From NCBI RefSeq assembly GCF_003054045.1, contig NZ_QBKH01000001.1:682001-746000 (forward strand): a DNA stretch of 64,000 nt. Reading direction: 5' to 3'. Below are positions 1-8,531 of this stretch, piece by piece. Every line of letters starts with the position of its first letter. Position 1 is the first letter of the stretch. The translations under genes were made by a program, and so were the position numbers. The notes under the pieces were generated by a model. It saw nothing but the letters and a program-made list of their open reading frames with translations, had not been told where the DNA came from and ran no database searches. Source of the stretch: Sphingobacterium faecium. Its GTDB lineage: Bacteria; Bacteroidota; Bacteroidia; Sphingobacteriales; Sphingobacteriaceae.

Positions 1-95
1 AATTCTCAAATTAATAACGTAGATCGATAATTTAAATGCTAAAAAAGATTGTGGCATTCCTATTTAAATGGCGCAATAATAATTTATTAAAATAA

Positions 96-2492
96 ATGAA
101 AATAAAAAGCTTAGTTACTTTGAAAGATTTTAGAATTGTCAAATCATGGTTAAATAGTACATATAAAACCATTAAGTTTGGTCGTATTTGTACAGAGTCT
201 CTACCAAAACGACAAACAGTACTTAATTTAAATAAAACTATAAATTGGCGTAGTCTCGGTCATAGTTTTATTTTTCTCTTTCTTTCGCATGCGACATTGG
301 CGCAAAAAAAACCAGTAGAATATGTTAATCCATTTATTGGAACAACTAACTATGGTACGACTAATCCGGGTGCACAGGTTCCGCAGGGGCTGATGAACGT
401 TTCGCCTTTTAATGTCATGGGGTCATCTTTGAACAAATTTAATAAGGATGCACAATGGTGGTCCACTCCCTATGAATATAACAATAAGTTTTTTACGGGA
501 TTTTCTCATGTTAACTTGAGCGGTGTAGGATGTCCAGATATGGGGAGTCTTTTGCTGATGCCAACAACAGGCCGTCTTGATGTCGATTATCGGAATTATG
601 GAAGTACTTACAAAAATGAAAGTGCCACACCGGGTTACTATACCAATTTTTTAGAAAAATATGGTGTGAAAACTGAAGCTACAGCGACACTACGAACAGG
701 AATTTCCAGATTTACCTTTCCGAAGGGTAAAAGCCATATTTTACTTAATTTAGGTGAAGGGTTAACGAATGAAACGGGAGCTACAATGCGATTTGTTAAC
801 GATCGAGAGATTGAAGGTTCAAAGTTATTGGGATCATTTTGTTATGTTAACAATCAAGCTGTATATCCGATTTATTTTGTCTTAAGGTTGAGTAAGAAAC
901 CTTCGGAAAAGGGATACTGGAAATTTCAGAAGCAGGGAGAAGTTTGGGAAAACGATTGGAATAAGGATGCTGGAAAGTATAAAGTTTTTACAGCATATCA
1001 TAACGAAATGTCCGGGGATGATATTGGTGCTTATTTAAGCTTTGAAACTTCTGAAAACGAGCAGGTTGAAGTCCAGATGGGAGTCTCCTTCGTAAGTGTT
1101 GAAAATGCAAGACAAAATTTAGATCAAGAACAACCCAAAGGCGGATTTGATCAAATCAGATTAGCCGCTTCTAAGAGATGGAATGAAGATTTGTCGAAAA
1201 TCGAAGTTGAAGGTGGTACTGAAGATCAGAAAGCAGTCTTCTATACAGCATTGTACCATGCTCTAATTCATCCAAATATTCTTCAGGATGTTAATGGACA
1301 ATATCCCGCTATGGAGACCCGTCAAACATTAAAAACGTCAGGAAATCGTTATACTGTATTTTCTCTGTGGGATACTTACCGCAATGTCCAGCCGTTAATG
1401 AGTCTATTGTTTCCTGACCGACAAACAGAGATGATCCGTTCTATGATCGATATTTATAAAGAAAGCGGATGGATGCCTAAATGGGAGCTGTATGGTCGCG
1501 AATCTTATACCATGGATGGAGATCCCGCAATTCCCGTTATCGTTGATGCATGGATGAAAGGTATTCGAGATTATGATCATGAAGCTGCATATGAGGCGTT
1601 TTATAAATCAGCAACAACTATAGATAGTACCAATAAAATTCGTCCTGATAATGCTGATTATGTAAAATACGGTTACGTACCACTACGTGCCAAATTTGAT
1701 AACTCAGTGTCTCATTCAATTGAGTATTTCCTTGCAGACTGGAACCTTTCACAGTTCGCGGCTTCACTAGGTAAGAAAGAGGATGCCAAAATGTTTGCTG
1801 AGCGGGCAAAAGGTTATAAGCACTACTATTCAAAAGAGTATGGAACTTTTAGACCTATACTTCCTGATGGTAAATTTCTAACCCCTTTTGATCCTTTGCA
1901 AGGTGCTAATTTCGAACCAAATCCTGGTTTTCATGAAGGAAATGCCTGGAATTATACTTTTGCCATTCCACATGATATTGCTGGATTAGTGAAATTAATG
2001 GGGGGTAAGCGTAATTTTGTGGAAAAACTTCAAGCTACTTTTGATAAAGGATATTTTGACGTAACTAATGAACCTGATATGCTTTATCCGCATATCTTTT
2101 CGGAAATCGAAGGGGAGGAATGGCGTACTCAAAAATTAGTAACGGAGATTTTAGAAACTCATTTTAAGAATGCTCCAGGAGGAATACCTGGTAATGACGA
2201 TACAGGCACAATGTCTACTTGGGCATCTATGAATATGATGGGAATATATCCGTTATGTCCAGGGAGGCCGGAGTACACGGTTGTAACTCCGGTATTCGAT
2301 AAGGTGACGATACATTTAGATGCAAAATATCATCACGGTAAAGATAAGTTGATTATCAGAAGGGACCGTAAAGGTGATGCAGGGTTTATTAACGGTATTT
2401 CAATTGATGGGAAAAAAGTAAAGGGCTTTAAAATATCTCACCATGATCTTGTTAATAGTAATGAAATTGTAATTACTACTGGAAATCGTTGA
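96..2492 (+). CDS. GH92 family alpha-mannosidase, secreted
   Basis: A 798-residue glycoside hydrolase of family GH92, whose members are Ca-dependent exo-alpha-mannosidases acting on mannans and N-glycans. Visible family motifs are SLWDTYRNVQPL (about residue 425), HEGNAWNYTFAIPHD (about 620) and GNDDTGTMSTWASMNMMG (about 700). The Glu and Asp of these last two blocks correspond to the catalytic acid/base region. A hydrophobic signal segment ends near ATLAQ at about residue 69, so the protein should be exported. The ATG used leaves about 50 mostly basic residues before the signal core, and no closer ATG exists. No SusC/SusD pair is adjacent; what lies upstream is outside the window. Family assignment is firm; exact linkage specificity is unknown. 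Confidence 0.93.
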   Translation: MKIKSLVTLKDFRIVKSWLNSTYKTIKFGRICTESLPKRQTVLNLNKTINWRSLGHSFIFLFLSHATLAQKKPVEYVNPFIGTTNYGTTNPGAQVPQGLMNVSPFNVMGSSLNKFNKDAQWWSTPYEYNNKFFTGFSHVNLSGVGCPDMGSLLLMPTTGRLDVDYRNYGSTYKNESATPGYYTNFLEKYGVKTEATATLRTGISRFTFPKGKSHILLNLGEGLTNETGATMRFVNDREIEGSKLLGSFCYVNNQAVYPIYFVLRLSKKPSEKGYWKFQKQGEVWENDWNKDAGKYKVFTAYHNEMSGDDIGAYLSFETSENEQVEVQMGVSFVSVENARQNLDQEQPKGGFDQIRLAASKRWNEDLSKIEVEGGTEDQKAVFYTALYHALIHPNILQDVNGQYPAMETRQTLKTSGNRYTVFSLWDTYRNVQPLMSLLFPDRQTEMIRSMIDIYKESGWMPKWELYGRESYTMDGDPAIPVIVDAWMKGIRDYDHEAAYEAFYKSATTIDSTNKIRPDNADYVKYGYVPLRAKFDNSVSHSIEYFLADWNLSQFAASLGKKEDAKMFAERAKGYKHYYSKEYGTFRPILPDGKFLTPFDPLQGANFEPNPGFHEGNAWNYTFAIPHDIAGLVKLMGGKRNFVEKLQATFDKGYFDVTNEPDMLYPHIFSEIEGEEWRTQKLVTEILETHFKNAPGGIPGNDDTGTMSTWASMNMMGIYPLCPGRPEYTVVTPVFDKVTIHLDAKYHHGKDKLIIRRDRKGDAGFINGISIDGKKVKGFKISHHDLVNSNEIVITTGNR

Positions 2493-2520
2493 TATATGTT
2501 TTTAACAGTGAATTATTTGA

Positions 2521-2549
2521 AAAAAATAGCCTTAGGGCTATTTTTTTTT
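2521..2549 (+). terminator. Rho-independent terminator after GH92 gene
   Basis: An 11-bp perfect stem (AAAAAATAGCC / GGCTATTTTTT) with a 4-nt loop runs into a T tract, 28 nt after the mannosidase stop codon. Confidence 0.85.
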
Positions 2550-2625
2550 GATCTGAGTATTCCAACTTAGTTCGATAATCTTTATTCTTTCTATATAAAT
2601 AGTTTGATTTAATATATCTCTAACT

Positions 2626-2702
2626 CGTTGTGCATTATGATTTAGGGCTATAAATAAGATAAATAAGTTGTTCATTAATCTGATAATCAGTAAACTGTTT
2701 TT
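2626..2702 (+). repeat. Direct repeat copy 1 flanking the DUF6266 gene
   Basis: The first 33 bases (from CGTTGTGCATTATG) are identical to 3788-3820. After a 9-bp tandem duplication (ATAAATAAG) present only here, a further 27 bases match 3821-3847 with one mismatch. Each copy contains the 11-bp palindrome CTGATAATCAG (here 2680-2690). Similarity fades in the following T-rich stretch. Confidence 0.85.
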
Positions 2703-2877
2703 TCATGCGAGCCGGAGCAGGCTTATGCTTATTTCTTCCATTTCATCAGTTTTGTTAAGGGCAATGAGTTTCAGCCAGAATATTTTTGTTACACAAACGG
2801 AGGTTCCTCTCTTTAATTTTTAGGTGCAGCAAACGAAGATCAGATGATTACCAAATTATATCTTTTAACATTATTTG

Positions 2878-2921
2878 TTCAGTGTTTGTTCAGTGCTTGC
2901 TCAGTGATCACTCAGTGTAGA
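2878..2921 (+). repeat. Four imperfect 11-bp tandem repeats
   Basis: Consecutive units TTCAGTGTTTG, TTCAGTGCTTG, CTCAGTGATCA and CTCAGTGTAGA share TCAGTG at an exact 11-bp spacing. The spacing is close to one helical turn, so the motifs face the same side of the DNA. They lie about 125 bp before the DUF6266 start. Confidence 0.75.
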
Positions 2922-3045
2922 CTGTATCAATATTGACTGATTACTGTATAAAAATTGATTAAAAAGTGCTATTAATTAAAATTTGGTATTAGGTTGTTTC
3001 CGTTTTAATGTTTATCTTAATTATCTATAAACTAATCAGGTAATT

Positions 3046-3705
3046 ATGGCAATCATCAAAAATGGCGTTAATGGGACTGTTTCCGGGAAAGCAGGTTCTG
3101 TTGTGTTTGTCTTAACGAAAACAGGAAATTATGTGCGTTCTCTCCCTCGCGTTAAAAAACGCGAACCTACACCTGAGCAACTGCTCAGTAGAACGCGCTT
3201 CAAAATTGTGAGGTCGCATATTAGTATGTTAAATCCCATTATCAATATTGGTTATAAGGCATACAGCTATCCTAAGCGGGCATATGATGTGGCGATGTCT
3301 TATAATTTGAACGAAGCACTTATTCGGAAAGAAGACGATTTTGTAGTTGACTGGCAGAAATTTATGATTGCCAAAGGAAGCCCGAATCCCATCACTTCCT
3401 ACACGATGGATTTCGATCAAGAAAATCAAGTGATTCGCGTTACTTGGGAATATGATGTCTATCTGGAGAAGAAGTTTAACACCAGGTCTTACGATTCCTT
3501 CTTAATCCTGTATAATGCAGAAGATAATGGGGTTGAATATCCACTTTTGATGAACGACTCGAAAGACAGCTTAATATCTGGCAAACAAAATGTTAAAATC
3601 CCGAAACATAAAAAGGAAGTGATGTATGAAGTGTTTATATTTTTTGTAGAGAGTTATGGTGGTGGTAATACAGACAGTATGCACTTAGGTAAGATTAAGG
3701 TTTGA
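3046..3705 (+). CDS. DUF6266 family protein
   Basis: A 219-residue protein whose N-terminus (MAIIKNGVNGTVSGKAGSVVF, then VRSLP) matches the conserved opening of DUF6266, a Bacteroidota family of unknown function. No signal peptide or membrane segment is visible, and the rest is rich in predicted beta strands. The gene stands alone and is bracketed by two copies of a direct repeat about 1.16 kb apart, which suggests the unit was duplicated or acquired as a cassette. ATG at 3046 is the only sensible start because it yields the conserved N-terminus. Family call is good; no function is claimed. Confidence 0.8.
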   Translation: MAIIKNGVNGTVSGKAGSVVFVLTKTGNYVRSLPRVKKREPTPEQLLSRTRFKIVRSHISMLNPIINIGYKAYSYPKRAYDVAMSYNLNEALIRKEDDFVVDWQKFMIAKGSPNPITSYTMDFDQENQVIRVTWEYDVYLEKKFNTRSYDSFLILYNAEDNGVEYPLLMNDSKDSLISGKQNVKIPKHKKEVMYEVFIFFVESYGGGNTDSMHLGKIKV

Positions 3706-3787
3706 GTGCTATCAGGTGTCATTATTCCAGGGTGAATGTAAACTGGAGGTACAAGCTTTGAAACAGATTTAATAAATTAAAGAAACC

Positions 3788-3855
3788 CGTTGTGCATTAT
3801 GATTTAGGGCTATAAATAAGTTGTTCATTACTCTGATAATCAGTAAATTATTTTT
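3788..3855 (+). repeat. Direct repeat copy 2 flanking the DUF6266 gene
   Basis: Second copy of the repeat at 2626-2702, in the same orientation, 82 bp after the DUF6266 stop codon. It lacks the internal 9-bp duplication. The palindrome CTGATAATCAG is at 3833-3843. Confidence 0.85.
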
Positions 3856-4074
3856 ACGACAAAACGATTTAGAATGAATAACCTACTCGCAAATTACGAA
3901 AGAATATTGGGAGTTTTAAGAGCAATATCAATAATTTAAAAATTAGCACTATTTAAAATGTACAACGGGTTATCTCTAATCATATTTCATTACGATAATC
4001 TAGACCTAAGTCTTGTTGTGCAGCTCATGCTATTTTTATGATTTTTTCAAGGGAATTGTCATTTTAAATTCAAT

Positions 4075-4093
4075 TGTAATAAAATTTGTTACA
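4075..4093. promoter_or_regulatory. Operator palindrome before the Rrf2 regulator gene
   Basis: TGTAATAAAATTTGTTACA is a 19-bp palindrome with one mismatched pair. An almost identical site lies at 4554-4572 before the next gene. Two sites next to a regulator and its neighbour fit an autoregulated Rrf2 operator. Confidence 0.7.
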
Positions 4094-4117
4094 ATATAAA
4101 AAATATTCCTAACTTTG
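4085..4117 (+). promoter_or_regulatory. Promoter of the Rrf2 gene
   Basis: TTTG at 4085-4088 and TAACTTTG at 4110-4117, spaced 21 bp, match the Bacteroidota -33/-7 pattern. The -33 element lies inside the operator palindrome, so repressor binding should block initiation. The ATG at 4126 is only about 9 bases after the -7 box, so the mRNA leader would be extremely short. Confidence 0.65.
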
Positions 4118-4125
4118 TTGGTGAT

Positions 4126-4536
4126 ATGAATAATACAAGATTTTCAACAGCTATACATATATTAACATTGCTGGCTGATAGTGGAGAAAATTGGGTGAAC
4201 TCGGATTGGATTGCAGGTAGTATTAACACGAATGCTGCGATGGTGCGGAAAGAACTAAGTGCATTGCAAGATGCAGGTTTTGTCATAGGACGTAAGGGCA
4301 AAGAGGGAGGTTCTCGGTTAAATAAGCCGAGTAGCCAAATTTCATTGGCAGATATCTATGTGGCAGTGAAGAATACTGAAGTGCTAGGTAAAAAGAATTT
4401 GAATACGAATCCGCAATGTCCAGTCGGTAAACAGATTAATAAGGAGTTGGATCAGCTCTATTCTGATACCGATCAATTGGTGATTAATTCGTTAAAAGGG
4501 CTGACATTGGAAAATTTCGCGAAGAAATTTCGTTAG
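4126..4536 (+). CDS. Rrf2 family transcriptional regulator
   Basis: A 136-residue Rrf2-type regulator. A winged helix spans about residues 5-65 (STAIHILTLLA, NAAMVRKELSALQDAGF, then the wing GRKGKEGGSRL), followed by the dimerisation helix. It lacks the three-cysteine Fe-S set of IscR/NsrR and has one cysteine (about Cys98, NPQCPVG), as in YwnA-like members. This makes thiol-based sensing possible but unproven. The same palindrome precedes this gene and the quinone reductase gene 47 bp downstream, so it probably represses both itself and that enzyme. Confidence 0.88.
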   Translation: MNNTRFSTAIHILTLLADSGENWVNSDWIAGSINTNAAMVRKELSALQDAGFVIGRKGKEGGSRLNKPSSQISLADIYVAVKNTEVLGKKNLNTNPQCPVGKQINKELDQLYSDTDQLVINSLKGLTLENFAKKFR

Positions 4537-4553
4537 TTTTTTTTGCTTTTAAA

Positions 4554-4572
4554 TGTAACAAAATTTATTACA
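4554..4572. promoter_or_regulatory. Second Rrf2-type operator, before the quinone reductase gene
   Basis: TGTAACAAAATTTATTACA is a 19-bp palindrome with one mismatched pair, differing from the 4075-4093 site at two positions. It ends 11 bp before the ATG at 4584. A clear -7 box was not found. Confidence 0.7.
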
Positions 4573-4583
4573 ATATAGAATTT

Positions 4584-5432
4584 ATGAAAATAGGAATAAC
4601 AGGTGCAACTGGACATCTAGGACGTCTGGTAGTGGAAAAATTAAAAGAAAGAACTGCAAGCAGCAATTTAGTTGCATTAGTGCGTGACACTCAAAAAGCT
4701 GGTGACTTAGGTATCGAAGCACGCTTATTTGATTATAATAAACCGGATACTTTGGTCGAGTCATTGAAAGGAATTAATCATTTATTATTGATATCAGGAA
4801 ATGAAATTGGACAGCGTCAGGCACAACATGAAAACGTTATCAAGGCTGCAAAAGAAGCGGGAGTAGAATGGATTGTATATACCAGCCTTTTACATGCTGA
4901 TACATCTTCATTGGTGTTGGCAAATGAACATCTATTAACGGAGGAAATTCTAAAATCATCGGGTGTGCCTTTTACTATTTTGCGTAATGGTTGGTATACT
5001 GAAAATTATACCGCTTCTGTTCCTACAGCACTACAAAATGGTGCATTATTTGGTAGTGCAGGAGAGGGGAAAATAGCATCTGCAGCGAGAGCTGATTATG
5101 CTGAAGCGGCAGCAGTTGTTTTAACCAGTGCAGATCAACAAAATAAGATATACGAGCTAGCAGGTGACTATGCTTACACCTTAGCTGAGTTGGCTGAAGA
5201 GATTTCAAATCAAACAGGTAAAGTTATTCCATATAAAAATTTAAGTGAGTCAGATTATGCGAAAGCTTTAATAGAAGCAGGTTTACCTGAAGGATTAGCA
5301 ACTGCTATCGCAAGTTTTGATACCGGGGCAGCAAATGGTGATTTATATGATGATGAAAAACAGTTATCTACTTTGATCGGTCGTCCAACAACTTCGCTGA
5401 CTACTGCTATCGAAGCAGCTTTAGCGGGATAA
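4584..5432 (+). CDS. SDR/NmrA-type NAD(P)H:quinone oxidoreductase (QOR2/YtfG-like)
   Basis: A 282-residue atypical short-chain dehydrogenase. The N-terminal GITGATGHLG is the Rossmann nucleotide-binding loop, followed by VALVRD after strand 2. VYTSLLHADTSSL and ILRNGWYTENY (about residue 138) are typical of the QOR2/YtfG and NmrA-like group, which reduces quinones with NADPH or senses NAD(P). It is cytosolic, with no signal peptide. The Rrf2 gene 47 bp upstream shares its operator, which fits induction by a quinone or electrophile. The substrate cannot be read from sequence. Confidence 0.87.
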   Translation: MKIGITGATGHLGRLVVEKLKERTASSNLVALVRDTQKAGDLGIEARLFDYNKPDTLVESLKGINHLLLISGNEIGQRQAQHENVIKAAKEAGVEWIVYTSLLHADTSSLVLANEHLLTEEILKSSGVPFTILRNGWYTENYTASVPTALQNGALFGSAGEGKIASAARADYAEAAAVVLTSADQQNKIYELAGDYAYTLAELAEEISNQTGKVIPYKNLSESDYAKALIEAGLPEGLATAIASFDTGAANGDLYDDEKQLSTLIGRPTTSLTTAIEAALAG

Positions 5433-5440
5433 AATTTAGC

Positions 5441-5493
5441 GTAGTTCTAAAAAAAGGAGTATCAGAAATGATACTCCTTTTTTTTAGAACTAC
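5441..5493. terminator. Long hairpin terminator after the quinone reductase gene
   Basis: An inverted repeat with outer arms GTAGTTCT/AGAACTAC and inner arms GGAGTATCA/TGATACTCC around a 4-nt loop. A and T runs on both sides could let it end transcription in either direction. Confidence 0.85.
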
Positions 5494-5561
5494 TTCCTAT
5501 ATCATATTCATATCATACCCTATTTGAGAATATTTTATAAATTGCATAAAAAGATTCTAGA

Positions 5562-6215
5562 ATGAGTACAAAACAAGATCCGATTAAGCATTGGTCCCGT
5601 GTTGAATATTTGCACAAAACTCATACCAATCCCAATATTCATATTAAGGGCAATACAAGTTATTACAGTAACGCTTGGACAGGAAATTTTGAAGAATGTG
5701 TTGTTCGTTATTTGTATGGAGATGTGTACAGTTTAAATCAATGGGAACCTGCCTGGGTTATAGACCAGTTATATATAGGTTCGTATGTGTGTATTGCGGC
5801 TGAAGCTGTAATATTGATGGGGGGAAATAACACGCATCGTTCGGATTGGTTTAGTTTATATCCTTTTGTTGAGTCTATCGTAGAATCGTATCAAAGTAAA
5901 GGAGATACAATAATTGGTGATGGTGTTTGGATAGGGATGCGTGCCATGATTCTTCCGGGTATTCAGGTTGGAGAGGGCGCTATTATTGCTTCAGGAGCTG
6001 TTGTTACAAAAGATGTTGCACCCTATAGTGTTGTTGCTGGAAATCCGGCAAAGCATATTAAGTTTAGGTTTCAATCGGATACGATTATTTCATTGCGTGA
6101 TTTAAAAATTTATGATTGGGATGAGGCGAAATTTAAACATTTACAGTCATTTATATGTGGAAACGATATAGAACGATTGATAGAGGAAGCATGCAAATAT
6201 GAAGCCTCCCTGTAA
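5562..6215 (+). CDS. Xenobiotic (CatB/Vat-like) O-acyltransferase
   Basis: A 217-residue left-handed beta-helix acyltransferase of the xenobiotic acyltransferase (XAT) type, the family of type-B chloramphenicol and streptogramin acetyltransferases. Hexapeptide repeats are clear in IIGDGVWIGMRAMILPG and VGEGAIIASGAVVTKD (about residues 117-152). GGNNTHRSDW (about residues 87-96) carries the family's catalytic histidine, and VVAGNPAK closes the helix. Length fits the family (about 210). Members use acetyl-CoA, but drug specificity cannot be inferred and a metabolic acceptor is equally possible. It is convergent with the M48 protease gene. Confidence 0.87.
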   Translation: MSTKQDPIKHWSRVEYLHKTHTNPNIHIKGNTSYYSNAWTGNFEECVVRYLYGDVYSLNQWEPAWVIDQLYIGSYVCIAAEAVILMGGNNTHRSDWFSLYPFVESIVESYQSKGDTIIGDGVWIGMRAMILPGIQVGEGAIIASGAVVTKDVAPYSVVAGNPAKHIKFRFQSDTIISLRDLKIYDWDEAKFKHLQSFICGNDIERLIEEACKYEASL

Positions 6216-6242
6216 TATGTAGTTTGAAAACAATTTAAGAAA

Positions 6243-8312
6243 TTAGAGCTTATTTGTTTTTTTGAGGTTATTTTCTTGTAGCGTTAACATAATTTGTAAA
6301 AATTCATTTTTCTTAAAAAAATGATTCTCTTCCAACAAGTGGTTATAGTTGGTGATAGCATTAAATAAAACTTCTAGGTTCTCATCTTGATATTGGTCAA
6401 AATTGAAATACATAAGATCATTAGATAGGTATCTATTTAAAGAGTTCAGGTTCTCTTCATTAAGATCTTCTGTAATTCCAGGTTGTTCTAAGAGTTTTTT
6501 CAATTCGCATTTAAGTTCGATCTCACGTCTTTTGAGATCACTGAATTTTGCTTCTATCTCTGCAAAAGGTGTAGTCTCGAAAATAAATCGTGTATTTTCA
6601 ATAAGCTCTTGATATAACTTTTGTTTACTGTCAAATGATTTTTGATAGGAAGCGAAATCATAATATAATTGCTCAAATAAGACTTCAGTTTCTTGTTCTT
6701 TGGCCAATTGAAAGAAATAATGATATACCAAACAATTGTTCTCTTTTATTTTATTTTCGATATCACTGATTTCATTATCTATTCTACGAAGAATTTGATC
6801 TGACTCTGAAGCTAAATATCTCACTCCATCATAATCAAATGTCTTTACTTCAAGCATATTCGTATGAATAGCTTCAATGGTTGCTTTGTCATTTGTAAGT
6901 GCAATTAATGTATAGATTTCATCACGCCATTGATCTGAAAATAATTCTTCAAATTTCGATACGCTATTATTTTCGAATTTGAGAGGCGGACCTTCTACAC
7001 TAGGATTGTTATGATCGTAGAAGTTATTAAATATGGAATCGAAAGTATATTTATTTACTATTTCGGAATAGGATGTTTTAAACATTTCTATTGGAAATAC
7101 AGTAGGATTTTCCGTGTATTGAATAGAAGAAAACAGTTTATTAGAAATATGAAGAGCAATAGCAGCATTATTGGATAGTAGATTTATTGCAGGGGTATTA
7201 ATTATATCAGATTTAATAATGTTAAGATTTAAAAGAGCCTGAACGCGGTCTTCTTCGGATGGGTGAGTAGCCCATTGGTTTTCAAGGTTTAATTTTGATT
7301 TGTTATACTTTTTTAAGGTTGCTATTTGAATTTGTGGTAGATCATTTTCGATTAAATAGTTGTTTTTTTTCGCTAGAAAGTTCATAGCGTAATGATGCTC
7401 AAGATAAATATTCTCGCTACGAACGTTAACATTTATTTTTTGTTCGTAAAAATTTAAAACGCCTTCCATTGCATGATTTGCAAGACTTAATCGTAATAAT
7501 GAATCAGCTAAGGCTTGTGATCCAGCGACGTTTGCGGCAATTTCATCAGCATGGAATTCCATTTCACGGGAAAGAGCCATGTAGTTGATATTGATGTATT
7601 CATATAGCTTTTTTAAAATACTTTGTATCTTTTGAATGATAAAAACTGAAATTCCAATAAAAATGGTGGCATATCCTGTTACATTCCCCCATTTTTCAAA
7701 CATCCTATCTAAAGATTCATTTTTGTACAGCATGTTATAAATAATTTGATTGACATGATATACATAACTTCCTACTTTCATGCTACGTTGAGAAAAGTGT
7801 CCAAATTCATGAGCTAATATGGCTTTTAATTCTTGATGTGTAACTGCATTTATCAGACCTACACCAATTTGTAAGTTTTTGCGGATAGGGAGGAACATAC
7901 TCCAAAAATTAGAATTATAAAAAACGGAAGCATTTACTTCATAAGACAGAAAAACTTTTTTAGGAAAGCTGGTTTTTACTTCATTTACTACTTCATGAAT
8001 GAGTGCAAATAATTGTGGTTCATCTTTTTGAGTTATTTCTGTCAGATGTCCTATGTCTATTTTTGTAGAAGCAAAAATGAATTTCACGAGGAAAAACAAA
8101 ATTGATAATCCTGATGCAAATAATCCCAGACATAAGACCGCAGTATAGAACATTGGTTTAGCCATGAAGATCCAAATGCCGGCAAATGTGAAACCTAAAG
8201 TAAGAGAGACTGCTAAAGCAAGAAGAAAAAGATAGGTTAATGCAAAAACAAATATGAAAAACACTGTTTTTTTTGCATATTTTTTAAAATTCGAGGATAC
8301 TTCTACTTTCAT
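6243..8312 (-). CDS. M48 family membrane metalloprotease
   Basis: A 689-residue zinc protease. Two transmembrane segments lie at about residues 15-50 and 54-80, and the M48 zinc motif HEFGH at 168-172 (AHEFGHFSQ). A downstream EFHADEIAA block provides the expected third ligand region. A further hydrophobic segment (TIFIGISVFIIQKIQ) lies between the two. The C-terminal 400 or so residues are a charged, helical, unrecognised region much longer than in HtpX (about 290 residues). The TPSEEDRVQAL-like text (THPSEEDRVQALL) is also seen in Ste24/HtpX relatives. It probably acts in membrane protein quality control, but the substrate is unknown. Confidence 0.88.
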   Translation of the reverse strand: MKVEVSSNFKKYAKKTVFFIFVFALTYLFLLALAVSLTLGFTFAGIWIFMAKPMFYTAVLCLGLFASGLSILFFLVKFIFASTKIDIGHLTEITQKDEPQLFALIHEVVNEVKTSFPKKVFLSYEVNASVFYNSNFWSMFLPIRKNLQIGVGLINAVTHQELKAILAHEFGHFSQRSMKVGSYVYHVNQIIYNMLYKNESLDRMFEKWGNVTGYATIFIGISVFIIQKIQSILKKLYEYININYMALSREMEFHADEIAANVAGSQALADSLLRLSLANHAMEGVLNFYEQKINVNVRSENIYLEHHYAMNFLAKKNNYLIENDLPQIQIATLKKYNKSKLNLENQWATHPSEEDRVQALLNLNIIKSDIINTPAINLLSNNAAIALHISNKLFSSIQYTENPTVFPIEMFKTSYSEIVNKYTFDSIFNNFYDHNNPSVEGPPLKFENNSVSKFEELFSDQWRDEIYTLIALTNDKATIEAIHTNMLEVKTFDYDGVRYLASESDQILRRIDNEISDIENKIKENNCLVYHYFFQLAKEQETEVLFEQLYYDFASYQKSFDSKQKLYQELIENTRFIFETTPFAEIEAKFSDLKRREIELKCELKKLLEQPGITEDLNEENLNSLNRYLSNDLMYFNFDQYQDENLEVLFNAITNYNHLLEENHFFKKNEFLQIMLTLQENNLKKTNKL

Positions 8313-8531
8313 AATTTATTAATAATACTTTAAATTATGATTTTTTTTGAACAAAAAAAATTTAGCATTTACTTAGAGATATACGTTCTTGACAAGGGGG
8401 GAACTTAAGTTTAATTAACCTGAGTAAAGAAATAGTACGAAACATATTATTGGACCTATTTTTTCAGTATATTTATTCTAATAAAATGAGCGATAATTTC
8501 TTGAATTTTATTCCTAATTGAAATCCTAAAT

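Larger units (their letters stand above)
2493..3045. other. Intergenic region with direct repeat copy 1 and an 11-bp tandem repeat
   Basis: No gene seen. It holds the GH92 terminator, the first copy of a roughly 70-bp repeat that recurs after the DUF6266 gene, and four tandem 11-bp units at 2878-2921. No convincing TTTG/TAnnTTTG promoter for the downstream gene could be picked. Confidence 0.6.
3706..4125. other. Intergenic region with repeat copy 2, an inverted repeat and the Rrf2 operator
   Basis: No gene seen. Besides repeat copy 2 it contains an inverted repeat (AACCCGTTGT at 3784-3793 against ACAACGGGTT at 3962-3971; 13 of 15 bases pair if extended). The promoter/operator of the Rrf2 gene lies at the right end. 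Confidence 0.6.
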
